64,000 nucleotides of DNA from Shewanella psychrophila (lineage in GTDB: Bacteria > Pseudomonadota > Gammaproteobacteria > Enterobacterales > Shewanellaceae). Shown piece after piece: positions 35,172-44,492 of the stretch. Where the stretch lies: contig NZ_CP014782.1 of the NCBI RefSeq assembly GCF_002005305.1, forward strand, positions 1,488,001-1,552,000. The letters are read 5' to 3'. Every line of letters starts with the position of its first letter. Position 1 is the stretch's first letter. The translations under genes and the position numbers were made by a program. Below the pieces are notes generated by a model. It was given only the letters and a program-made list of their open reading frames with translations. It was not told the DNA's origin and searched no databases.

Positions 35172-36086
35172 TTGCTCAAAAAATTAGGCATCTTATTTAC
35201 ATGTCTCTTGGCCGCTTGCCAAACATTTGCAGCTGACAATGGTCAGATTTTGCAAGATTCTGCATCTACTATAAGTGATGTAGATAACCAAATTGTGCTC
35301 CGGATCGGTGGATTTTACTCCAACTCTAATTCGAGTATGGATGTCACTAATCCCATCTTAGGTCAGGACTTTAAGATCGATTTCGAAAAAGATCTTAAGC
35401 TGGAAGAATCACAATTCTTACCTTTCTTTGAGATGTTTTACCACTTCAACGAGCGACACAGCCTGTACATAGACTGGAAGCAGTTACACCGCACAGCCGA
35501 AGTGATGGGGATCACCACGCCATTTCAAGTCAATCTCGAAGATAACATTTACGACATAAAAGCCGGTGCCAAGCTTAAAACCACATTAAATATGGATATC
35601 GCCAGATTAGGATACGGCTATAACTTTTACCAAGGTAATAGCTATAACCTTGGCTTGTCCGTGGGCCTGCATACCATGTTTATCAAAACAGGCTTTGAAG
35701 GTGATATCGGTGCCTGCATTGAACAAGACCTTGCTATCAAGTGTGATAGCCAGCCACTCAACAGGGCCATAGATGAGAGTGTAACCGCTCCTCTTCCCGA
35801 TATTGGCCTTTATGGTGACTATGAGTTTAGTCCGGGATTCAGGTTCACCGCTCACGCACAATACTTCTATATCAAGCTTGACGATCTCAAGGGCAGTCTA
35901 GTCGACATACGTGCAGGTGTCGAAGCTGAGATCACAGAAAACTGGCACATGACAGCGGCGTTTAACTATTATGAAGTTGATGTCGATTACAGCCAAAAGA
36001 CAAGTGTCGGTGATATTCATGTGGCCGATTACAACCTCTATTATAGCTTCATAGGTCCCATGCTTTCGGTGAGTTATCGTTTTTAG
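35172..36086 (+). CDS. Outer-membrane beta-barrel protein, unknown function
   Basis: The start is a TTG at 35172, supported by GGAG 6 bases upstream and by the signal peptide it opens (MLKKLGILFTCLLAACQTFA). The LAAC also fits a lipobox, but cleavage after TFA is as likely. The mature protein alternates short hydrophobic-aromatic strands and polar turns, ends in Phe (SYRF), and resembles small barrels of 8-12 strands. It carries a disulfide-capable pair (ACIEQD, IKCDSQ). I cannot assign a substrate. It is a single gene with its own terminator. Confidence 0.75.
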   Translation: MLKKLGILFTCLLAACQTFAADNGQILQDSASTISDVDNQIVLRIGGFYSNSNSSMDVTNPILGQDFKIDFEKDLKLEESQFLPFFEMFYHFNERHSLYIDWKQLHRTAEVMGITTPFQVNLEDNIYDIKAGAKLKTTLNMDIARLGYGYNFYQGNSYNLGLSVGLHTMFIKTGFEGDIGACIEQDLAIKCDSQPLNRAIDESVTAPLPDIGLYGDYEFSPGFRFTAHAQYFYIKLDDLKGSLVDIRAGVEAEITENWHMTAAFNYYEVDVDYSQKTSVGDIHVADYNLYYSFIGPMLSVSYRF

Positions 36087-36091
36087 CCATC

Positions 36092-36131
36092 AAAAACACC
36101 GGCAAACTCATCATGGCTTGCTGGTGTTTTT
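36092..36131 (+). terminator. Terminator of the outer-membrane protein gene
   Basis: AAAAACACCGGCAA pairs with TTGCTGGTGTTTTT (one G-U) across a 12-base loop, followed by T/A-rich DNA, just after the stop codon. Confidence 0.85.
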
Positions 36132-36325
36132 ACTTTATTCTTTTAATGATTAATAGTTCAAACTCACAACGCTAAACAATCTAATAACAACCAGTCGCTA
36201 ACACACTGATATTCCAACCTAAATAGGTGGAAAAACCTCAAAAAATAATGTTTAAATATCCCCTTACTGATACCATTGAAACTTCCTTAATCAATGTCTA
36301 CATTCAAATAGAATAGACAGGTAAG

Positions 36326-36505
36326 ATGTATAAACTAACTCGCTTACTCACCACTATCGCACTAACAGCAAGTCTAAGCTGGCTTGCCCCTTCAGCTTAT
36401 GCTGTCGACTCCTTTTTCGATGTCTTCTTTGATATAGAGGTAACCTCTTCACCTTCTTCGCCACTGGATTCAGATAAGGGACGTATTCTAACTTTTATAG
36501 ACTAG
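36326..36505 (+). CDS. Small secreted peptide (59 aa)
   Basis: A short frame that I translated directly. It begins MYKLTRLLTTIALTASLSWL, a clean Sec signal peptide ending SAYA. The mature peptide is about 33 residues: DSFFDVFFDIEVTSSPSS and then LDSDKGRILTFID. An AGGT ribosome-binding site precedes the ATG, and a hairpin follows the stop. It therefore looks like a complete small gene unit. The mature peptide is acidic and rich in Phe and Ser. I do not recognise it; the function is unknown. Confidence 0.55.
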   Translation: MYKLTRLLTTIALTASLSWLAPSAYAVDSFFDVFFDIEVTSSPSSPLDSDKGRILTFID

Positions 36506-36517
36506 CAAGCAAAAAGG

Positions 36518-36551
36518 CTAAAATAGGGAGCGATAATACTTCCTATTTTAG
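36518..36551. terminator. Hairpin between the small peptide gene and the convergent membrane protein gene
   Basis: The stem CTAAAATAGG/CCTATTTTAG is located between two convergent genes, with A- and T-rich flanks. It probably serves both. Confidence 0.65.
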
Positions 36552-36568
36552 TGCTATTGATTCTGGCA

Positions 36569-37795
36569 TTAACCATAAAACTGATAACAAACAACAATCG
36601 CCGCTATGATCCCCGCCAAATCTGCCGTTAAGCCACAGAACAATGCATGCCGTCCGTTACGTATGCCTACGGCACCAAAATACACAGCTAATACATAGAA
36701 GGTCGTTTCGGTACTGCCTTGAAATATTGCCGCCAATCGGCCAGCAAAGGAGTCTGCACCATGGTGATCCATGGTTTCTAGCATCATGGCTCTGGCACCT
36801 GAGCCGCTAAATGGCTTCATTATCGCGGTAGGTAAGGCATCAACAAAACGTGTGTCTCCACCAATCACAGAGACAATGACAGAGATTAGATGCAGCAGAT
36901 AATCCAATGCTCCAGAGGCCCGTAATAAGGCTATGGCCAGTAACATGGCCAACAGATAAGGAATCAACTTTATCGATTGAGCAAAGCCTTCTTTGGCACC
37001 TTCGATAAATTCATCATACACGGCGACTTTGCGCATGCCGGCGACCAAGATAAAGCTAAAGACCAAAATCAATAAGATACCATTACCCATGGCCGTGGAT
37101 AAAATCCCTATCGCCGAAGTCGTCAAGGTGCCCAAATAGAACACCAAGGCTGTTATAGAGCCAAAAATCAAGGCTCCGTAGCCCATAACGACGGCATTGA
37201 GTAAGGATAGGCGCTGAAACAGCGCAACCACAAGCACTCCGGCAATGGTCGAAGCCGAGGTCGCCAGTAAAATGGGCAAAAAGATATCGGCTGGCGCCTC
37301 AGCACCTTGTTGGGCACGATATAGAAACACAGTGACAGGCACTAAGGTCACTGATGAGGTATTCAATACCAGAAATAGGATCTGGGCGTTTGTCGCCACG
37401 GTTTTATTTGGGTTTAAGGTTTGTAAATCCTGCATCGCCTTCAAGCCTAAAGGCGTTGCAGCATTATCTAATCCGAGCACATTGGCGGTGAGATTCATAG
37501 TCACACTACCATAAGCCGGATGACCTCTTGGCACTTCCGGCATCAGCCGAGATAGGAGAGGCTCAAATATCCTAGCGAACACGCTGACAACCCCCGCTTT
37601 CTCCCCAACACGCATCAGCCCCATCCACAATGAGAGTACACCGATAAGACCAAGCGCAATTTCAGCCGCCAGCTTGGCGCTGCTAAATAGAGCCGCTACC
37701 GATGCCGATAACACTTCAACATTTCCATTGAATAACTGAATACAGATGGCAAACAATGCGGTGGCAAAAAAGAAATACCAAATTCGATTTAACAC
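36569..37795 (-). CDS. Nucleoside recognition (SpmA/SpmB-like) membrane protein
   Basis: A multi-span inner-membrane protein, 408 aa, with two copies of the nucleoside-recognition (Gate) domain. The N-terminal half resembles SpmA (GLIGVLSLWMGLMRVGEKAG, NLTANVLGLDNAATPLGLKA) and the C-terminal half resembles SpmB (SGARAMMLE, FQGSTETTFYVLAVYFGAVG). In spore formers these are separate genes; this fusion occurs in non-sporulating proteobacteria, where the role is unknown. The start is GTG at 37795 with an AAGGAAG ribosome-binding site. It is a single gene. Confidence 0.88.
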   Translation of the reverse strand: MLNRIWYFFFATALFAICIQLFNGNVEVLSASVAALFSSAKLAAEIALGLIGVLSLWMGLMRVGEKAGVVSVFARIFEPLLSRLMPEVPRGHPAYGSVTMNLTANVLGLDNAATPLGLKAMQDLQTLNPNKTVATNAQILFLVLNTSSVTLVPVTVFLYRAQQGAEAPADIFLPILLATSASTIAGVLVVALFQRLSLLNAVVMGYGALIFGSITALVFYLGTLTTSAIGILSTAMGNGILLILVFSFILVAGMRKVAVYDEFIEGAKEGFAQSIKLIPYLLAMLLAIALLRASGALDYLLHLISVIVSVIGGDTRFVDALPTAIMKPFSGSGARAMMLETMDHHGADSFAGRLAAIFQGSTETTFYVLAVYFGAVGIRNGRHALFCGLTADLAGIIAAIVVCYQFYG

Positions 37796-37982
37796 AAAAC
37801 TTCCTTAACGAGGCGAAGGTAAAATAATCATCTGGAATGCTCAATTAGCAATCCATGTTTTTAAATTAACAAATCTTGAACTTAACCTGAACTCAAGCCA
37901 GTCGGCTCTATGGTATAATCACGCAAATTTTAGCTCGTCACTATGCTTTAAATTAGCATATGGCTTTGTACATGGTTCCAAA

Positions 37983-39419
37983 ATGGCCCTTCTAAATCAA
38001 GACTTTATCGATAGCATAACCCAAGATATGCCACCTCACCTCTCTATAGATGACTTCATTCAATACAGTAACCGTCCATTGAGAGCTTCGATCCGCGTCA
38101 ACACGCTAAAAATATCATCGGCCAATTTTATTGAACTCATGAAGCCTAAAGGTTGGAGACTCGAACCTATTCCATGGTGTACAGATGGCTTCTGGATATC
38201 TCTCGACAGTGAAATCCAATTAGGCAACACAGTAGAACACCTTCAAGGTCTATTTTACATTCAGGAAGCCAGTTCAATGTTGCCACCAACGGCGCTATTT
38301 TCACAGCTAAATGAAGCAGATAATGCCACAATTCTCGATATGGCTTCGGCACCAGGGTCTAAAACGACACAAATAGCCGCCTTAATGAACAACTCAGGCT
38401 TGCTTATCGCTAATGAATATTCTTCTAGCCGGGTAAAAGTTTTACATGCTAACGTTCAGCGTATGGGAGTCAGTAATACTGCCCTCACTCATTTCGATGC
38501 TCGGGTTTTTGGTGAATACCTCTATAATACATTCGATGCTATCTTGCTCGACGCCCCCTGCAGCGGCGAAGGCACCATACGAAAAGACCCTTCAGCATTA
38601 AAGAATTGGAGCCTAGAATCTAGCCAGTCGATTGTTGCAACACAGAAGGCCCTTATTGAGTCTGCTTTTCTGGCGTTAAAAAACGGCGGAACTCTGGTGT
38701 ATTCGACCTGTGCACTCAGTCGATTTGAGAACCAAGCCGTTTGTGAACATTTAAGAACTTTGTACCCCGATGCTGTCGAGTTTGAATCCCTCTCTGATTT
38801 GTTTATGGATGCAGATAAGGCCTGTACAGAAGAAGGTTTCTTGCATGTCTGGCCTCAAATCTATGACAGTGAAGGCTTCTTCGTCGCAAAAATAAGAAAA
38901 ACAGCAGACATAGATAGGCAAGTTGCCGAGCCCAAAAAGCAAACAAACTTCCCCTTCACATCGGTATCCACTAAAACAGATACAGAGTTGAGGGCATACT
39001 TTAAACATACCTTTGCCATTGAGCTGCCAACCCAAAGCCAGATAATGGTGAGGGAGCAAGAGTATTGGTTGTTTCCTGAAAAAATGCAGAACTTGATCGG
39101 CCGAATGCGTTTTCAACGGATAGGAATGAAAATAGCCGACGCCCTTAAGCATGGTCTAAAGGCACAACATCAGGCAATACTGGCATTTGGTGCTGGGGCC
39201 AACATGGTTGAGCTATCGCAAGCACAGGCAACCGAATATCTAATGGGACGGGATATTCCTCTCGAAGCTGGACTTAAACCACAAGGTGAAGTGATCGTTA
39301 GCTACCACAACAGTCCGTTAGGGCTAGCGAAACATCTTGGTAAACGATTGAAGAACAGCTTACCCAGAGAATTAGTCAGGGACAAGATAGTGGATTCTGA
39401 TGCAAGTAAAGCCCAATGA
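37983..39419 (+). CDS. rsmF: 16S rRNA (cytosine(1407)-C5)-methyltransferase RsmF
   Basis: Methylates C1407 of 16S rRNA in helix 44. The 478-aa protein has the NOL1/NOP2/Sun fold with SAM motifs (DMASAPGSKTTQ) and two catalytic cysteines (DAPCSGEGT and STCALS). A C-terminal PUA-like extension is typical of RsmF/YebU. The start is the ATG at 37983. The gene is followed by a structured 150-bp tail and a strong terminator. Confidence 0.95.
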   Translation: MALLNQDFIDSITQDMPPHLSIDDFIQYSNRPLRASIRVNTLKISSANFIELMKPKGWRLEPIPWCTDGFWISLDSEIQLGNTVEHLQGLFYIQEASSMLPPTALFSQLNEADNATILDMASAPGSKTTQIAALMNNSGLLIANEYSSSRVKVLHANVQRMGVSNTALTHFDARVFGEYLYNTFDAILLDAPCSGEGTIRKDPSALKNWSLESSQSIVATQKALIESAFLALKNGGTLVYSTCALSRFENQAVCEHLRTLYPDAVEFESLSDLFMDADKACTEEGFLHVWPQIYDSEGFFVAKIRKTADIDRQVAEPKKQTNFPFTSVSTKTDTELRAYFKHTFAIELPTQSQIMVREQEYWLFPEKMQNLIGRMRFQRIGMKIADALKHGLKAQHQAILAFGAGANMVELSQAQATEYLMGRDIPLEAGLKPQGEVIVSYHNSPLGLAKHLGKRLKNSLPRELVRDKIVDSDASKAQ

Positions 39420-39537
39420 CACATTTACTTACAAAGGTGTATTAATAATATTGCATATAGCCGCTGCAAGCCGATTCTGTCGACTACACTCATAGCCAGA
39501 GAGTTAATTCCTAGTGAGGATCTCAACAGTAGCGCAC

Positions 39538-39555
39538 GGCTCTTTAATTAGAGCC
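39538..39555 (+). other. Stem-loop in the rsmF-tatD gap
   Basis: A perfect 6-bp stem GGCTCT/AGAGCC with loop TTAATT, 9 bases before the terminator hairpin. It may be part of the rsmF 3' tail or of a small RNA ending at the same terminator. Confidence 0.45.
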
Positions 39556-39564
39556 ATTCCCCTG

Positions 39565-39601
39565 GACCCAGAACAATCGGAATAGTTTTGGGTCTTTTTT
39601 T
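39565..39601 (+). terminator. Strong terminator 145 bp after rsmF
   Basis: The stem GACCCAGAAC/GTTTTGGGTC (one G-U) with a 10-base loop and a T7 tail. It is unusually far from the rsmF stop. Confidence 0.88.
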
Positions 39602-39616
39602 GCCTAAAATTCGAGC

Positions 39617-40405
39617 TTAACGTCCGGCTAACTTAGCCGCATCGGTGAACAAATTAAAAAAGTTCTCTGAGGTGTATTGGGCCAGCTCTTCATAAGACTC
39701 CCCTCTCAACTCGGCGATAAACTCGGCAACGTCACGTACGAAGGCGGGTTGATTTTCCTTGCCTCTATGGGGGACTGGAGCCAGATAAGGGGAGTCAGTT
39801 TCAACTAATAGCCTATCCTTAGGCACTTTTCTCATCACTGTGCGTAAATCCCCAGCATTCTTAAAGGTTGCAATGCCCGAGACTGAGATATAGAACCCCA
39901 GATCTATAGCCGCTTTAGCCATTTCCCAATTTTCAGTGAAACAATGTAACACGCCGCCTACCTTGTCGGCATGGCCATTTCTTAAGAAATTTAGCGTGTC
40001 TTCTCTGGCATCTCGGGTATGTATGATTAACGGTTTGTTGACTTGCACAGCGAGTTCGATTTGCTGTTCAAAACATTGCTGCTGCAGTGCTTTAGTTTCA
40101 TTGGCATAAAAGTAGTCCAGTCCAGTCTCGCCGATTGCGACAACCTTAGGCTCCTTCACAAACTCATTGAGCTCTGTAGTATCTAGCCCCTCTTGCACGT
40201 CCAAGGGGTGCACACCGGCAGAGAGGAACACTTGATCAAACTCCGCCATTCTATCCCGCATGGAAATAAAACCTTGTTGACGCACATTCACACACAAGAA
40301 GTAATCTACGTCCCTAGCTTTGGCATCACTGATGATCTGTTTGAGTGATTGTTGGTCGGGGGCGGCTTTTAAACGGTCGAGATGACAATGAGAATCGATG
40401 AGCAC
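39617..40405 (-). CDS. ycfH: TatD-family metal-dependent hydrolase (YcfH)
   Basis: A cytoplasmic TIM-barrel metallohydrolase, 262 aa. The metal-binding residues are visible: HCHLD near the start, GETGLDYF with the bridging Glu, HTRDA, HCF and a final DSPYLAP. The family is linked to DNA or D-aminoacyl-tRNA processing; in E. coli YcfH lies in the same holB cluster, which supports orthology. It is last in the pabC-mltG-tmk-holB-pilZ run, after a 141-bp gap that may hold its own promoter. Confidence 0.92.
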   Translation of the reverse strand: MLIDSHCHLDRLKAAPDQQSLKQIISDAKARDVDYFLCVNVRQQGFISMRDRMAEFDQVFLSAGVHPLDVQEGLDTTELNEFVKEPKVVAIGETGLDYFYANETKALQQQCFEQQIELAVQVNKPLIIHTRDAREDTLNFLRNGHADKVGGVLHCFTENWEMAKAAIDLGFYISVSGIATFKNAGDLRTVMRKVPKDRLLVETDSPYLAPVPHRGKENQPAFVRDVAEFIAELRGESYEELAQYTSENFFNLFTDAAKLAGR

Positions 40406-40546
40406 GTGAATTTCCAGCAGAGTTAAGGATTTTAAAAGAAGTAACAGAATACAGAGCTAGGCGACAAGGGTCAAATCTGCCCCCTTCATGGGTCATAGAT
40501 TAAAAAGGTACAGTTGAAAAAAGCTAAAGGATGAAAGCAGCAGAAA

Positions 40547-40873
40547 TTACATGGTACAGGTCAAATCTCCAGAGGAGAGTTCACGCGCTAAGAGGGTTTC
40601 TATATGTTGTTTATGGAGTTCTGCATCGGACAAGATCTTGATGCCAATTCCTGCCGGACGACCACCAGATGCACCAAGAGGATTGATCCAAACCACCACG
40701 CCTTGAAACTCATGCTTATTGACCGAACCAGGGAGTTGGTAGGCTATAGTTAACTCTTGCCCTAAATAATGACTTTCACTGGTCGCAATAAATAGACCTG
40801 CCGGCTGAATAAACGGCATATATGCACGATAAAGCTGATGTAAGGTATCAAAATTAACAACTAGGTCTATCAT
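40547..40873 (-). CDS. pilZ: PilZ-domain type IV pilus assembly protein
   Basis: A 108-aa single PilZ domain. The core strands and the GxGIKI segment near 80 are present, but the RxxxR and DxSxxG residues that bind cyclic di-GMP are not. That is the pattern of Pseudomonas-type PilZ, which works in pilus assembly without binding the nucleotide. It starts 7 bp after holB, the conserved holB-pilZ arrangement of many gammaproteobacteria. Confidence 0.9.
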   Translation of the reverse strand: MIDLVVNFDTLHQLYRAYMPFIQPAGLFIATSESHYLGQELTIAYQLPGSVNKHEFQGVVVWINPLGASGGRPAGIGIKILSDAELHKQHIETLLARELSSGDLTCTM

Positions 40874-40880
40874 AAAACAG

Positions 40881-41795
40881 CTATCTCGTTAACTTATTAT
40901 ATTCTAAGATAAAACCATTAAAAAGAGCTAAATAATTGACATTCGGCATGACACTTAACTTGTGATAGGTATCCATAACCTTCATTCCAAACTCCGTTAT
41001 TTTAACTCTTAACAATGCGTCTAAATCTGTCTGTCTTACTAACTTTTGCCTCAAGATTAAGTATAAAACCTTAAGTGCATCAGATGCTTGCTTTTCATTA
41101 ACACTAATTAAACTAGCACAGAGGTGACCGGAGGACAAACTTTGAGCCCAGTCTTTTCTAAATTGTAGCAGTTGCTTGTATCGTTCGCTTTCTAGCGCTA
41201 GAGCCAACTCCAATGGGCCTCCCATCACAGGTAGGCACCAGGTCACGTCAGTTGCAGAATCAGACTCTTTCGATAACCAAACTTTGATCTCCTCCATAGA
41301 TGGCGTTTCAAAGTGGACTCGCAGACAGCGACTCTTGATCGTCGCCATGAGTCTGGCTGGGGTATCTGACTGCAATAGCAGTAGAGTCTCTTTTCCAGGC
41401 TCTTCCAGTGTTTTTAACAACGCATTGGCCGATGCCTGGTTTAGCTTCTCACTATGATAGATCACCGCGACTCTTCGGCCGCCTTGCTGCGATGTCATCG
41501 TCAGTTTTTGACACAGCTCTCGTATCTGATCAACCTTAATCTGATTCCCGTCGGCGATGATTCGATAGAGATCCGGATGAGTATTCCCATCCAGTAACTG
41601 ACAAGCCTTACAAAAACCACAGGCTCCTAGTTCACTCGGACTCTGACACAGAGCAGCTTTCGCCAGTGCAAGCGTTAACTCCTCGCCGCCATAGCCTTTA
41701 TGTACACCCACCAGGTAGGCATGGCCTAACAATCCGGACGTTATCTGTTGACTAAAATCACTTACCGGAGCCCCAAGCCAGGAGATATTTTGCAT
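40881..41795 (-). CDS. holB: DNA polymerase III subunit delta'
   Basis: The stator subunit of the clamp loader that opens the beta clamp. The 304-aa protein has the zinc module (CQSPSELGACGFCKACQL), the SRC motif (KSRCLRV) and the AAA+ scaffold. The ATP-binding loop is degenerate (VGVHKGYGGEEL), as expected for delta', which does not hydrolyse ATP. Its start overlaps the tmk stop by one base, so the two are coupled. Confidence 0.95.
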   Translation of the reverse strand: MQNISWLGAPVSDFSQQITSGLLGHAYLVGVHKGYGGEELTLALAKAALCQSPSELGACGFCKACQLLDGNTHPDLYRIIADGNQIKVDQIRELCQKLTMTSQQGGRRVAVIYHSEKLNQASANALLKTLEEPGKETLLLLQSDTPARLMATIKSRCLRVHFETPSMEEIKVWLSKESDSATDVTWCLPVMGGPLELALALESERYKQLLQFRKDWAQSLSSGHLCASLISVNEKQASDALKVLYLILRQKLVRQTDLDALLRVKITEFGMKVMDTYHKLSVMPNVNYLALFNGFILEYNKLTR

Positions 41796-42427
41796 TACCA
41801 GTCCTGAGTCTGTAACAGAGCAAGGATGTCTTTATGCACCTCGGCCATAGTCTGACCGGCATCGATAACGGCAATAGTGTCATCGTCTTCAGCAAAAGCT
41901 AAGAAAGTAGCCCTGGCTCGTTCGAAAAAATTCAGCGCCTGCTTCTCTATTCTATCTAATTCGCCTCGACTGGCTGCACGCTTTAATCCTTGTGCAGGGT
42001 CAATATCTAAATAGATGGTTAAATCTGGCTTAAAGTCGCCTAATGTCGCTTTGCTCACAACTTGAACTAAGGACATGAGACCGCGCCCCCCACCTTGGTA
42101 GGCCAGTGATGAAAGATTGTGCCTGTCGCCCAGCACCCAAGAACCACTGTTAAGAGCAGGCTTTATCACATTAGCAACCAATTGCGCTCTGGCAGCATAA
42201 AGCAATAGGCACTCGGCTTCATCACACAAAGGATCCGTTTCATCGGCAACCTTAATCAGATCTCTCATACGTTCGGCGAGTGGTGTCCCACCGGGCTCAC
42301 GGGTACACACGGGCACTTGACCCGTATGCTTCTCGATAAAATCACCAACAAGCGATATCGCGCTAGATTTGCCTGCGCCTTCTAATCCTTCGATAACAAT
42401 AAATTTGCTGTTGTTTTCTCTGTTCAT
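41795..42427 (-). CDS. tmk: Thymidylate kinase
   Basis: Phosphorylates dTMP to dTDP. The 210-aa protein has the P-loop GLEGAGKSS, the DR-containing motif (LGDRHNLSSLAYQGGGRGL) and a lid segment with basic residues typical of the bacterial enzyme (RGELDRIEKQALNFFERAR). It overlaps mltG by 4 bp and holB by 1 bp, forming a tightly coupled run. Confidence 0.96.
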   Translation of the reverse strand: MNRENNSKFIVIEGLEGAGKSSAISLVGDFIEKHTGQVPVCTREPGGTPLAERMRDLIKVADETDPLCDEAECLLLYAARAQLVANVIKPALNSGSWVLGDRHNLSSLAYQGGGRGLMSLVQVVSKATLGDFKPDLTIYLDIDPAQGLKRAASRGELDRIEKQALNFFERARATFLAFAEDDDTIAVIDAGQTMAEVHKDILALLQTQDW

Positions 42428-43431
42428 CGATTTCTCTGATATTTATTTACGGCACGATTGTGCTCGATTAAGGTTCTTGAAAACACATGACTACCATCAT
42501 TTTTAGACACAAAATACAGATAATTTACATCGGCAGGTTGCGCCGCAGCAATAAGAGATGCCCCGCTAGGTGCCGCTATGGGAGTCGGCGTCAAACCATT
42601 GATTCTGTAAGTGTTAAAAGGCGTCTGTTCACGTAACGCTTTACGTGTGATATTGCCCTGATAACTGTCCCCCATGCCATATATCACAGTAGGATCAGTT
42701 TGTAGACGCATGCCCTTGTTGAGTCGATTGGCAAACACGGCGGAGATCCATGGGCGCTCACTGGCTTTACCCGTTTCTTTTTCTATAATGGATGCCATGA
42801 TCAACAATTCATAGGCAGATTTAAGTGGCAGGTCTTCCGCTCGTTGAGCCCAAGCTTTCTTTAGCTCTTGCTGCATTTTATTGTAACTCTGCAGCACGAT
42901 TGAATGGATGTTATCACCAGCGACATAATGATAGGTATCAGGGTAAAACTTACCTTCAGGTAATCCTGAGTCATCACCGTTGTCACTCAAGACCTGAGTA
43001 AAAACACCTTCATCATATTCGCTGTGGGGTAAAGCTTGGAGTATTTGGGTCCACTCCTTGATATTTTGCCCTTCAATTAAGGTCACGCTAAAGACCTTTT
43101 CTTCACCTTTGACTAATTTGGTGAGTAACTCATCCACAGATTCACCTGGGTGCAGCTCATAAAATCCGGAGCGGATCTTGGCCAATTCAGGTTTTAACTT
43201 AACCAGAGCCTTTAATTTCCAGCCTTCGCTAATGATCTGTCTTTGCTCTAATGTTGAAACTAAGTATGAGAAAGAGGTGCCCCTTTTCAACACTAGCTCC
43301 TGTGGTTCTGTCATATTTAAGGGCGAAAGACTAAAATCCATAACCGTTTTATAGCCCCAAATACCCAGCCCTCCAGCAAGAGTGAGTAAGGCAAAGCAGC
43401 TAGCTGTTAGTGTAATTATTACTTTTTTCAT
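42424..43431 (-). CDS. mltG: Endolytic murein transglycosylase MltG
   Basis: A membrane-anchored lytic transglycosylase thought to end growing glycan strands. The 335-aa protein has one N-terminal membrane anchor (about 5-27), a LysM-like region, and the YceG domain with the catalytic Glu in ASIIEKETG and the conserved QTDPTVIYG. It overlaps pabC and tmk by 4 bp on either side. It acts at the outer face of the inner membrane. Confidence 0.95.
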   Translation of the reverse strand: MKKVIITLTASCFALLTLAGGLGIWGYKTVMDFSLSPLNMTEPQELVLKRGTSFSYLVSTLEQRQIISEGWKLKALVKLKPELAKIRSGFYELHPGESVDELLTKLVKGEEKVFSVTLIEGQNIKEWTQILQALPHSEYDEGVFTQVLSDNGDDSGLPEGKFYPDTYHYVAGDNIHSIVLQSYNKMQQELKKAWAQRAEDLPLKSAYELLIMASIIEKETGKASERPWISAVFANRLNKGMRLQTDPTVIYGMGDSYQGNITRKALREQTPFNTYRINGLTPTPIAAPSGASLIAAAQPADVNYLYFVSKNDGSHVFSRTLIEHNRAVNKYQRNR

Positions 43432-44255
43432 AATGTAAGGTGTAGAGCCCGTCTTATCTCGTGAGTGAAATCGGCATGAGTAAAGTGAATATCATCGACA
43501 TTATTGATATCCAGTATACCGACTAAGCTATTGGTCATAAATACATGTTGGTAACGGCACAAATGTGAATAGGCGATAGGACGAGCTTCAACATCATACC
43601 CAGCCTCGATCAGCGCATAGATGACTTGCTCTCGCATCACTCCGGCCACACCAGAGTGCGATATTGAAGGAGTGACAACATGCTTATCCGCGACAAAAAA
43701 TAAATTCGCCATGGAAGACTCGACAATATTATCCAGACCATCGATCACTAACCAATCTTCATAGCCAACTAGCAAAGTTTCCGATTTAATCAACACCTGC
43801 TCGAGACGATTGAGATGTTTTATCCCTGCGAGTCTCGGTTGCTGAGACAGCTTGATCGGTGAACATGTGAGGGATATGCCGGTTTGTTGCCAAATTGAAT
43901 AGTGACTAGGAATAGCATGAAGCGAAATAACCTCAGTTATCACACAGGTCTCGGGTGCGGCGTAACCTCGCCCTCCAGTGCCGCGACTCAACAACAGCTT
44001 TAAACAGCCTGTTACTTCAGTCTTAGCCAAGTGTTTAAGCTGTGTTACTAGGTTCAGGGAAGGAGACCAAGAAAACCCCAGACGTTTCGCTCCTTGCGTT
44101 AACCTTTCGAGGTGCGCCGATAAGAAAGCAATCTTGCCTTGTACTATTCGCATCGTCGCGAAAAGTCCGTCACCATAAGCTAAGCCGCGATCTAAGGGGG
44201 CTATGTGACCATAAAACTCGCCATTGACCCAAACTTTAGCTGGTCGTTCAGTCAT
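43428..44255 (-). CDS. pabC: Aminodeoxychorismate lyase
   Basis: A PLP enzyme that makes 4-aminobenzoate for folate synthesis. The 275-aa fold-type IV protein has the N-terminal DRGLAYGDGLFATMRI, the PLP lysine in GIKHLNRLEQ and the ESSMANLFF strand. The start is the ATG at 44255; the 3' end overlaps mltG by 4 bp. In E. coli pabC follows fabF directly; here it heads its own operon about 30 kb from fabF. Confidence 0.94.
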   Translation of the reverse strand: MTERPAKVWVNGEFYGHIAPLDRGLAYGDGLFATMRIVQGKIAFLSAHLERLTQGAKRLGFSWSPSLNLVTQLKHLAKTEVTGCLKLLLSRGTGGRGYAAPETCVITEVISLHAIPSHYSIWQQTGISLTCSPIKLSQQPRLAGIKHLNRLEQVLIKSETLLVGYEDWLVIDGLDNIVESSMANLFFVADKHVVTPSISHSGVAGVMREQVIYALIEAGYDVEARPIAYSHLCRYQHVFMTNSLVGILDINNVDDIHFTHADFTHEIRRALHLTL

Positions 44256-44492
44256 ATGTTTGCCATCTATTAACCATCCACACCTATGCTTGCCTTACCA
44301 TTACAGCGCCGTGTTTACTTAGCTTGACTAATTACGCTTACCGTTAGACCGCTAAGATCAATAAAAGGCGCAGTATGATCCTAGAATACAGGAAAATGGT
44401 CGCCAAGTTTAACGTCAACACTGACTCCACTGGCGTTTATATGTTTAAACTTACCAGGAATAAATAAGATGCAGGGTCAGTCTTAAAACGAG

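Noticed and set aside
40440..40480. Third copy of the island-flanking repeat (GGCGACAAGGGT)
   Set aside because: Only about 12 bases match, with no TATAAT part. This is within chance expectation for a window of this size.
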